A stretch of 39,449 nucleotides of DNA from Dyella monticola. Its GTDB lineage: Bacteria; Pseudomonadota; Gammaproteobacteria; Xanthomonadales; Rhodanobacteraceae. The stretch lies in the NCBI RefSeq assembly GCF_003363155.1, contig NZ_QRBE01000021.1, forward strand, positions 1-39,449. Reading direction: 5' to 3'. A model generated the notes under the pieces. The model was given only the letters and a program-made list of their open reading frames with translations. It did no database searches and was not told where the DNA came from. This document shows positions 32,938 to 39,449 of this stretch, one piece after another (the first letter of the stretch is position 1; the number at the start of each line of letters is the position of its first letter). The position numbers and the translations under genes were made by a program.

Positions 32938-33194
32938 GCGGCCTCCAGCAACTGGGCGAGCTTGCCGCTGCGATCGGCCGCGACGAGATCGTCATAACCG
33001 CCCACGTGCTGATCGTTGACGAAGATCTGCGGCACCGTGCGACGGCCGCCGCTGCGCCGGAGCATGGTGTCGCGCTGCGCCGGATCGGTATCCACCCGCA
33101 CCTCCTCCCACGCCAGGCCCTTGGCCTTCAGCAGGTTTTTGGCGGCCACGCAGTAAGGGCATACCGCGGTGGAATAAACTTCGATCTTAGGCAT
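32934..33194 (-). CDS. grxC: Glutaredoxin 3
   Basis: An 86-residue glutaredoxin. The active site is AVCPYCVAAKNLL with the dithiol pair Cys12-Cys15; TVPQIFVN supplies the cis-Pro and HVGGYDDLVA the glutathione-binding segment. Length is normal. It reduces protein and glutathione mixed disulfides in the cytoplasm. It is the first gene of a two-gene operon with the AhpD-like gene and is divergent from the BepA-type protease gene 115 nt away. Confidence 0.95.
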   Translation of the reverse strand: MPKIEVYSTAVCPYCVAAKNLLKAKGLAWEEVRVDTDPAQRDTMLRRSGGRRTVPQIFVNDQHVGGYDDLVAADRSGKLAQLLEAA

Positions 33195-33308
33195 CGCGAA
33201 ACTCCGAAATAACTTGCGCAGTAAATGGCGCCACGGCGGTCAAAAGCAAGCCGCTCAACGCTGAACTGCCACACTGTGGAACGGTCTGAGTGGTATTGTC
33301 GTTCATCT

Positions 33309-35012
33309 ATGATCATGGCGCATCGACACTTCCGTAAACGCCTGCTGACCGTGCTGCTCAGTGCCAGCATGGTCCTGGCAGCTGGCGCCCAGGACAAGCC
33401 CGACGACGTCCGCCTACCCGACCTGGGCAGCTCGGCCAATGCGTTGATTTCGCCGCAGGAAGCGCAGGATTACGGCGCCATGATGCTGCAGCAGATGCGC
33501 GCGCTGGACATGGTGGTGAACGACCCGCTGCTGGACGACTACATCAACAATCTCGGCTTTCGCCTGGTCGCCAATTCGGCCAAGCCCAAGGACCACTTCG
33601 CGTTCTTCATCGCGAAGGATCCGGTCATCAACGCGTTTTCCGCACCGGGCGGCTATATCGGTATCGATTCCGGCCTGATCGTGATCACGCGCAACGAAGA
33701 TGAGCTTGCGGCGGTGATGGCGCATGAAATCGGCCACATCACGCAAAACCATCTCCAGCGCGCCTACGAATCGGCGAAAAAGGACACCCCGCTGATGGCG
33801 TTGGTTGCGTTGGGCGCCGTCGCGGCGGGCGGTGCCGCGGGCGGACAGGCGGCGGCCGCCGCATTGCTCGGCGGCCAAGGCGCGATCATGCAAAAGGAAA
33901 TCAATTTTACGCGCAAGGATGAAGCCGAAGCGGACCGCACTGGCATCGAGACCCTCTCCAAATCAGGCTTCGACCCCAACGCTATGGCCGATTTTTTCCA
34001 GCGGATGGAAGATGAAATGAGCGCCGATTCCGGCGGCATCCAAGTACCTTCCCTGCTGCAGGATCACCCGGTTACCGCCGAGCGCATCAGCGACGCCAAA
34101 GCACGCGCCAGCGCATTGATTGCCGCGCAAAAAAAGCAACCCAGCGGCAACCTGCTCAACAAAACCAGTTGGACGCAGCAAACGGCCCCCATCGCTTATG
34201 TGAAAGATCCGACCACCCTGCTTTCTGCACGTAACACCGATCCCTCCGGCCCCAGCACTTACTTGCTGATGCGCGAACGTGTGCGTGTGCTATCGGACGA
34301 TCCGTACCGCATGGCCAACTATTACAGCAGCCTGCTGGCACGCAAGGACGGCCGCTACGACACACCGGAAAATCACTACGGCTACGCGTTGGCGCTCACC
34401 CGTAGCGGACAGGGTGCCAAGGCTGTCGCCCAACTCGGTCCGCTGCTGGATAAATACCCGGACAATCTGATCGTGCGTCTGGCCATGGCCGACGCGCGCC
34501 TGCAGGATGGCCAGCGCGCCGCCGCGCTGGATCTTTACGCCGCGCTCAATACCCAATCGCCGCGCAACAAGGCCATCGGCGTGGCCTATGCCAACGCGCT
34601 CAACCAAGGTGGCACCAAGACGCAGGCCGCCCAGGCGGCCGACATGCTGCGCCCGATGCTGGAAGACACCGACGAGCCGGATCTGTTCACCGCCTACGCC
34701 CGCGCCAGCGAACACGCCGGTGACACCGTGCGCGCCGGCGAGGCTTACGCGCAGGCCAGTTATCTGTCCGGACGTCCATTCGACGCCATGGAGCAGCTCA
34801 AGGCGTTGCTCAAGCGTGGCGACCTGGACTACTACGCCCGGGCGCGCATCCAGGCGCATATCGCCGAACTCACGCCATTGGTGATGGAACTGCGCAAACG
34901 GCGCATATCTACCGACGACAACCCGGATGGCACCAACCAGGGCCAACAGCAATTCGGGCCCGGCTGTACCGGCAAGCTCTGTTTCAGCGTGGGCAATGAT
35001 GCGCTGAATTAA
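33309..35012 (+). CDS. bepA: BepA-type periplasmic M48 metalloprotease with TPR domain
   Basis: A 567-residue protein. From ATG 33309 there is a signal peptide (HFRKRLLTVLLSASMVLAAGAQ). The M48 protease domain (about 45-270) has AVMAHEIGHITQNHL with zinc ligands H139 and H143 and catalytic E140, and EAEADRTGIETL with the third ligand. The C-terminal part (about 330-540) is TPR-like (ARKDGRYDTPENHYGYALAL...). The tail has a Cys pair (CTGKLC). E. coli BepA assists LptD assembly and degrades misfolded outer membrane proteins; the positions of the active-site residues are nearly the same as there. The frame is open upstream to 33225 but that extension lacks a signal peptide. Confidence 0.9.
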   Translation: MIMAHRHFRKRLLTVLLSASMVLAAGAQDKPDDVRLPDLGSSANALISPQEAQDYGAMMLQQMRALDMVVNDPLLDDYINNLGFRLVANSAKPKDHFAFFIAKDPVINAFSAPGGYIGIDSGLIVITRNEDELAAVMAHEIGHITQNHLQRAYESAKKDTPLMALVALGAVAAGGAAGGQAAAAALLGGQGAIMQKEINFTRKDEAEADRTGIETLSKSGFDPNAMADFFQRMEDEMSADSGGIQVPSLLQDHPVTAERISDAKARASALIAAQKKQPSGNLLNKTSWTQQTAPIAYVKDPTTLLSARNTDPSGPSTYLLMRERVRVLSDDPYRMANYYSSLLARKDGRYDTPENHYGYALALTRSGQGAKAVAQLGPLLDKYPDNLIVRLAMADARLQDGQRAAALDLYAALNTQSPRNKAIGVAYANALNQGGTKTQAAQAADMLRPMLEDTDEPDLFTAYARASEHAGDTVRAGEAYAQASYLSGRPFDAMEQLKALLKRGDLDYYARARIQAHIAELTPLVMELRKRRISTDDNPDGTNQGQQQFGPGCTGKLCFSVGNDALN

Positions 35013-35150
35013 AACGCTCGCTTTACGGCTTTATGTCAAGGAATCGCAAGCCAAAATCCAACAAATGCACGCTTTCTCACGATTTGTCATTGCCGCGTAA
35101 CATTTCACCGCTGCAATATTTGCGTCATAGGCCACCCACTGGACCTTAGC

Positions 35151-35840
35151 GTGCACAAACGCATCCTGATTGTTGAAGACGAAGCTTCCATCCGCGACAT
35201 GGTCGCTTTCGCCCTGCGCAAGGCCGGCATGGATACCGCACAAGCGGCCGATGCACGGATGGCCCAGATGTCCATCGCCGAGCAAGTACCGGACCTGATC
35301 CTGCTGGACTGGATGCTGCCGGGCACCAGCGGCCTGGATCTGGCCCGCCGCCTGCGCAAGGAAGAACTCAGCCGCGAGATCCCCATCATCATGCTCACCG
35401 CGCGCGGCGAGGAAATGGACCGCGTGAACGGCCTGGAAGCCGGCGTGGACGATTACGTGGTCAAGCCTTTCTCCACCCGCGAACTGATCGCCCGCATCAA
35501 GGCCGTGCTCCGGCGCAGCCAGGGCGACGATGGTTCGGGCATGGTGGAACTGGGTCGCCTGCGCATCGATGGGCCGGCGCATCGCGTGTTCGCGGGCGAC
35601 GAGCCGGTGCCGATCGGTCCCACCGAATACCGCCTGCTGTATTTCTTCATGACCCACCCGGAACGGGTTTACTCGCGCGCCCAGCTCCTGGACCATGTCT
35701 GGGGCGGCAGCGTGTACGTGGAAGAACGCACCGTGGATGTGCATATTCGCCGCCTGCGCAAGACGCTCGAGCCCTGGAAGCTCGAAGACATGGTGCAGAC
35801 GGTAAGAGGGGCGGGTTATCGATTCTCGGCAAGTACCTGA
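35151..35840 (+). CDS. phoB: Phosphate regulon response regulator PhoB
   Basis: A 229-residue OmpR-family regulator. The receiver domain has [11 protein letters not shown], the phospho-acceptor D53 in [23 protein letters not shown] and the conserved Lys in [13 protein letters not shown]. The winged-helix domain has [31 protein letters not shown] and [15 protein letters not shown]. The W-M-LPG-SG signature and EYRLL helix are typical of PhoB. It begins with GTG and lies 13 nt before phoR. With PhoR it responds to phosphate limitation. Confidence 0.94.
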   Translation: MHKRILIVEDEASIRDMVAFALRKAGMDTAQAADARMAQMSIAEQVPDLILLDWMLPGTSGLDLARRLRKEELSREIPIIMLTARGEEMDRVNGLEAGVDDYVVKPFSTRELIARIKAVLRRSQGDDGSGMVELGRLRIDGPAHRVFAGDEPVPIGPTEYRLLYFFMTHPERVYSRAQLLDHVWGGSVYVEERTVDVHIRRLRKTLEPWKLEDMVQTVRGAGYRFSAST

Positions 35841-35853
35841 CGCGACGGTGGCC

Positions 35854-37143
35854 ATGACACGCCCGGTCGAAAGCGCCTGGAGACGTCCTCTCGCGCTGGC
35901 CGGTGGCTTGCTCGTGGGCGCCTTCGGCGGCTGGCTGGTCGGCGGTCATGTAGCGACCGGTGTGGCCCTCGTCGCCCTGGCAGAAATTGTCTTGCTACTG
36001 ACGCATTTACGTCACATCGCTAAGCCCATGATGAGCTTGCCTCCCACCCCGGCGGACAACCCCGCCGACCTCCGCCACGACCGATTCATGACGCGCTCCC
36101 GACGCCTAGCCGCCAACCTGCATGATTTACGCCGTGCCGCAGGCAACCTGCCGGACGCCATCGTGCTGCTCGATCAGGATCAGCACGTGCGCTGGTTCAA
36201 CCATGCCGCGGAAAACCTGCTCGGCCTGCGCCGCCCGCAAGATCGTGGCGTGGTGTTGAAAGAAAAACTGCACAACTCCGAGCTGGCTGGCTGGCTGGAA
36301 GAACCCTCGCCCGAACCGCTCAACGACATCAGCGCACCCGGTGCACCGAGTCGCCACATCAATGTGACCTTGCTGCCGTTCGGGCCGCGCCAGCGTCTGC
36401 TGCTGGCGCGCGATATCAGCCACATGTCGCGGCTCGAGCAGATCCGCCGCGATTTCGTTGCCAACGTCTCGCACGAGTTGCGCACGCCGCTCACCGTCAT
36501 CCACGGCTACCTCGAATTGCTCGATCCGGAAGACGTACCGCATCTGGCGCCCGTGCTCGGCGAAATGCGCGCACAATCCAAGCGCATGGGCCAGATCGTG
36601 GAAGACCTGCTCATGCTTTCCCGCCTGGAAACGCAGGACCACGTCAACGAAGAGCGGGTGCAGATGGCGCCGCTGCTCGCTACCTTGCGCAAAGAAGCCG
36701 AAGCCTTGAGCCAGGGACGCCACAGCATCACGGTCGAGAACGAAGCCAACGTCGACCTGCTTGGATCACCCAAGGATCTGCACAGCGCGTTTTCGAACCT
36801 GGTCAGCAATGCGGTGCGCTACACCCCAACCGGCGGACGCATCACAGTCCGCTGGGAGCGCACGGCCGATGGCGCCAACTATTCGGTCACCGACACCGGC
36901 TATGGTATTCCCGCCGATCATCTGTCCCGCCTCACCGAGCGCTTCTATCGCGTGTCCTCCAGCCGCTCACGCGACAGCGGCGGCACCGGGCTGGGCCTTT
37001 CCATCGTCAAGCACGTGCTCGGCCTGCACCAGGCGCGGCTGGATGTGCGCAGCACGCCCGGACGGGGCTCCACCTTCACCTGCTGCTTCGATCGCGAGCG
37101 GTTGATGGCGCCTGAAACGCACGACTCCAAAATAGGCGAATAG
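35854..37143 (+). CDS. phoR: Phosphate regulon sensor histidine kinase PhoR
   Basis: A 429-residue membrane kinase. Two hydrophobic segments (about 12-30 and 33-52) form a short hairpin anchor without a large periplasmic domain, as in PhoR. A PAS domain follows (about 85-190: LPDAIVLLDQDQHVRWFNHAAENLLG). The HisKA domain has FVANVSHELRTPLTVI with phospho-accepting H207. The ATPase has NLVSNAVRYTPTGGRI, DTGYGIP and GGTGLGLSIVKHVL. ATG 35854 is preferred over GTG 35848. The gene follows phoB and precedes ppk, and this order ties phosphate sensing to polyphosphate synthesis. Confidence 0.94.
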   Translation: MTRPVESAWRRPLALAGGLLVGAFGGWLVGGHVATGVALVALAEIVLLLTHLRHIAKPMMSLPPTPADNPADLRHDRFMTRSRRLAANLHDLRRAAGNLPDAIVLLDQDQHVRWFNHAAENLLGLRRPQDRGVVLKEKLHNSELAGWLEEPSPEPLNDISAPGAPSRHINVTLLPFGPRQRLLLARDISHMSRLEQIRRDFVANVSHELRTPLTVIHGYLELLDPEDVPHLAPVLGEMRAQSKRMGQIVEDLLMLSRLETQDHVNEERVQMAPLLATLRKEAEALSQGRHSITVENEANVDLLGSPKDLHSAFSNLVSNAVRYTPTGGRITVRWERTADGANYSVTDTGYGIPADHLSRLTERFYRVSSSRSRDSGGTGLGLSIVKHVLGLHQARLDVRSTPGRGSTFTCCFDRERLMAPETHDSKIGE

Positions 37144-37231
37144 CCCCGCACCCCACCAGGGGCAGAAAAAGCGGGCGCGTATTACAAAACGTTGAACGGC
37201 CTCTGACAGACGCATAGGCGCGGCGCCGTTG

Positions 37232-39400
37232 ATGAGTAAGAATGAACGAATGCCCCGCCGCCCAGCCAGCCAACCTGCCGTCAACGATAGCCCCAAGCCC
37301 GAGCTGTTCCTGAGCCGTGAGCTTGCCACGCTCGAATTCAACTTCCGGGTACTCGCCCAGGCACGCGACACCAGCATGCCGCTGCTCGAACGCCTGCGTT
37401 ACCTGAGCATCGTCGCCAACAACCTCGATGAATTCTTCGAGGTACGCGTGGCGATGCTCAAACATCATCACCAGTTCGGTTCGGCCGCCCCGGGACCTGA
37501 CGGTATCGCTTCCGGCGAACTGCTGGCACGCATCCGCGAGCGCGTGCTTGACCTGGTCAGTGCGCAGTACACCACCTGGCAGGATGAGCTCGGTCCTGCG
37601 CTGGCTGCCGAAAGCATCCATTTCCTCACCCGCAAGCAATGGACACCGCGCCAGCGCCGCTGGTTACATGGTTACTTCGAAAACGAAGTGCTGCCGGTGC
37701 TTTCCCCGTTGGGTTTGGATCCTGCGCATCCGTTTCCACGCATTCTCAACAAGACCTTGAACATCGCCGTGGTGCTGCAAGGACGCGATGCGTTCGGGCA
37801 CGAAGGCCACATGGCATTGGTGCGTGCACCGCGCTCGCTGCCGCGCATCATCCGCATTCCCAACGAGGTAAGCGGTGCGGGGGATCACTACGTATTCCTG
37901 GCCGAGCTGCTGCAGGCGTTCGTGGACATGATGTTCCCCGGCTTCAAGGTCGCCGGCTCCTATCAATTCCGCGTCACCCGCAACAGCGAACTGATCGTGG
38001 AGGAAGAAGAAGTCGACAACCTCGCACGCGCGCTCGCCGAAGAACTGCACGGCCGCGGTTATGCACGCCCGGTGCGGCTGGAGATCGGCGCCGATTGCCC
38101 GCAAGCGATCGTGTCGATGCTGATCGACAACTTCGAACTGGAAGAAACCGACGTCTACCGCTGTAACGGTCCCGTCAACATCATCCGCGCCGGTCTTGTC
38201 TACGACGACCTCGACCGGCCGGCGCTGAAGTTTCCACGCTTCACTTCAGCCATGCCGGCGCCATTGGCCGTCAATGGCCGAACGATTTTCGACGTGCTCG
38301 GCCAGCGCGACATCCTGCTGCATCATCCGTACGAATCCTTCAACGCCGTGGTCGACTTGCTGCGCGAGGCCGTGCAAGACCCTGACGTGCTCGCGATCAA
38401 GCAAACCCTCTACCGCGCCGGCAAGGACACGCCGCTGGTGGATCTGCTGGTGGAAGCGGCGCGCACTGGCAAGGATGTGACGGTGGTGATCGAGCTGCGC
38501 GCACGCTTCGATGAAGAAGCCAACATCCGCTTCGCCACCCGCCTGCAGGAAGCCGGCGTGCAGGTGGTGTACGGCGTGGTGGGCTTCAAGACGCACGCCA
38601 AGATGATGTTGATCGTGCGGCGCGAGAACGGCCATCTGCGTCGCTATGGGCACTTGTCCACCGGCAACTACCACCAGGCCAACAGCCGCTTGTATACCGA
38701 TATCGGGCTGATGACGGCCAACCCGGATATCGGCGAAGACCTGCACAAGATCTTCCAGCAATTGTCCGGCCTTGGCCCCTTTATCAACCTCAAGCGCCTG
38801 CTGCACTCCCCCTTCACGCTGTACAAGAGCGTGGTGGAAAAAATCGAGCGCGAAATCACGCACGCACGCAATGGTCGCCCCGCACGCATTGTCGCCAAGC
38901 TCAACGCGATGAACGAAGCGCACGTGATCGAAGCGCTTTACGCCGCCTCGCAGGCGGGCGTGGAAATCGATCTTATCGTGCGCGGCGCATGCACCCTGCG
39001 CCCGGGTTTGCCGGGCATTTCCGAACGCATTCGCGTGCGCTCGATCGTCGGACGCTTTCTGGAGCACAGCCGCGTGTACTGGTTCGCCAACGATGGCGCA
39101 CCGGAGATTTACTGCGCCAGCGCCGATTGGATGGAACGCAATCTGATGCGCCGCATCGAAGTGGCATTTCCGATTCTCGATCCAGAGCTCGCGACGCGCG
39201 TGTACGAGGAAACGTTGGCCAATTACCTGGCTGACAATACGCAAGCGTGGCTGCTCGATAGCAACGGTCGTTATACGCACGCCATGTCCGGGCAGGAACA
39301 GCCACACTCTGCACAGCTCACGTTGCTCGCACAGCTGTGCAGCTCGCCTGTGCCGCTGGTGCGGCCCCAGCTTCCTACGTCGCTTCGAGAGGAAGGCTGA
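37232..39400 (+). CDS. ppk: Polyphosphate kinase 1
   Basis: A 722-residue PPK1. After a variable N-terminus come LFLSRELATLEFNFRVLAQA, SIVANNLDEFFEVRVAML, HPFPRILNKTLNIAVVL and LLHHPYESFNAVVDLLREA. The two catalytic histidines are H455 in GFKTHAKMM (phosphorylated) and H612 in EHSRVYWF, at the same separation as H435 and H592 of E. coli PPK. GHLSTGNYHQANSRLYTD and CASADWMERNLMRRIEVAFPI are also present. It makes polyphosphate from ATP reversibly. ATG 37232 is preceded in frame by a TTG. The gap to phoR is 88 nt with no clear terminator, so it may belong to the phoBR transcript. Confidence 0.96.
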   Translation: MSKNERMPRRPASQPAVNDSPKPELFLSRELATLEFNFRVLAQARDTSMPLLERLRYLSIVANNLDEFFEVRVAMLKHHHQFGSAAPGPDGIASGELLARIRERVLDLVSAQYTTWQDELGPALAAESIHFLTRKQWTPRQRRWLHGYFENEVLPVLSPLGLDPAHPFPRILNKTLNIAVVLQGRDAFGHEGHMALVRAPRSLPRIIRIPNEVSGAGDHYVFLAELLQAFVDMMFPGFKVAGSYQFRVTRNSELIVEEEEVDNLARALAEELHGRGYARPVRLEIGADCPQAIVSMLIDNFELEETDVYRCNGPVNIIRAGLVYDDLDRPALKFPRFTSAMPAPLAVNGRTIFDVLGQRDILLHHPYESFNAVVDLLREAVQDPDVLAIKQTLYRAGKDTPLVDLLVEAARTGKDVTVVIELRARFDEEANIRFATRLQEAGVQVVYGVVGFKTHAKMMLIVRRENGHLRRYGHLSTGNYHQANSRLYTDIGLMTANPDIGEDLHKIFQQLSGLGPFINLKRLLHSPFTLYKSVVEKIEREITHARNGRPARIVAKLNAMNEAHVIEALYAASQAGVEIDLIVRGACTLRPGLPGISERIRVRSIVGRFLEHSRVYWFANDGAPEIYCASADWMERNLMRRIEVAFPILDPELATRVYEETLANYLADNTQAWLLDSNGRYTHAMSGQEQPHSAQLTLLAQLCSSPVPLVRPQLPTSLREEG

Positions 39401-39449
39401 TGTTGGCTGAGCGGGTATCGGGCGCGTTTGTGTATTTCGTAATATCTAC
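39400..39449 (+). CDS. Possible start of a downstream gene, partial
   Basis: An ATG at 39400 shares one base with the ppk stop and has AGGAAGG about 6 nt upstream. The frame (MLAERVSGAFVYFVIS) is open to the window edge. Too little is visible to name it; it does not resemble the usual start of ppx, the gene that often follows ppk. Confidence 0.35.
   Translation, partial: MLAERVSGAFVYFVIS

Noticed and set aside
34290-34952. 220-codon minus frame opposite the BepA TPR region
   Set aside because: Shadow frame without domain content, fully inside a well supported gene.
35081-35103. Possible Pho box before phoB (TTGTCAT followed by GTAACAT)
   Set aside because: Only one half resembles CTGTCAT, and the second half does not fall at the expected 11-nt repeat. 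PhoB autoregulation is likely in principle but this site is not convincing.

Overview
The window is high-GC (about 60%) chromosomal DNA of a gammaproteobacterium. Gene order and protein sequence best fit the Xanthomonadales/Lysobacterales, probably the Rhodanobacteraceae (Dyella, Luteibacter, Rhodanobacter, Frateuria type). The reasons are the queG / nnr-tsaE-amiB-mutL cluster, pcnB-folK-panB-panC-panD, dapA-bamC divergent from gcvR-bcp, an NAD-type isocitrate dehydrogenase, and phoB-phoR-ppk. The genus is an inference. Nearly all of the window is core housekeeping DNA with short accessory insertions.

Layout. 1-3059 (minus) is the N-terminal two thirds or so of a YadA-like trimeric autotransporter adhesin that runs off the left edge; 3630-4328 (minus) is an RcsB-like response regulator. 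4554-6789 (plus) holds a DUF4139 secreted protein and a crotonase-fold enoyl-CoA isomerase. 6831-9246 (minus) holds a 3-mercaptopyruvate sulfurtransferase, a CoA Nudix hydrolase, a DUF1289 protein (three overlapping genes) and a secreted FKBP. 9588-10370 (plus) is an enoyl-CoA hydratase and 10465-11385 (minus) a DUF1684 protein. 11464-16999 (minus) is nnr-tsaE-amiB-mutL, divergent from queG at 17044. 18196-22284 (minus) is pcnB-folK-panB-panC-panD (RNA polyadenylation, folate and pantothenate). A tRNA-Glu(CTC) and fdxA follow on plus, closed by a strong terminator; dapA-bamC (minus) diverges from gcvR, bcp and a PIN-PhoH ATPase (plus).

27421-29700 contains a perfect 34-bp inverted repeat, a small GIY-YIG nuclease, a half copy of the same repeat, thiD and an LpxO-type lipid A hydroxylase. 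29703-31158 is a complete ECF41 sigma factor/carboxymuconolactone decarboxylase module in which both genes carry the same TGTCACG-N16-CGTC promoter. 31206-33194 (minus) is NAD-isocitrate dehydrogenase, an AhpD-like protein and glutaredoxin 3. 33309-39400 (plus) is a BepA-type periplasmic metalloprotease, phoB, phoR and ppk, with a possible next gene overlapping the ppk stop.

No rRNA, CRISPR array, prophage or full transposon is visible. The most interesting signals are the self-contained ECF41 module, the GIY-YIG gene bracketed by palindromic repeats, a 161-bp long-stem inverted repeat between dapA and gcvR, and an adhesin whose start has a good ribosome binding site but no recognisable signal peptide.
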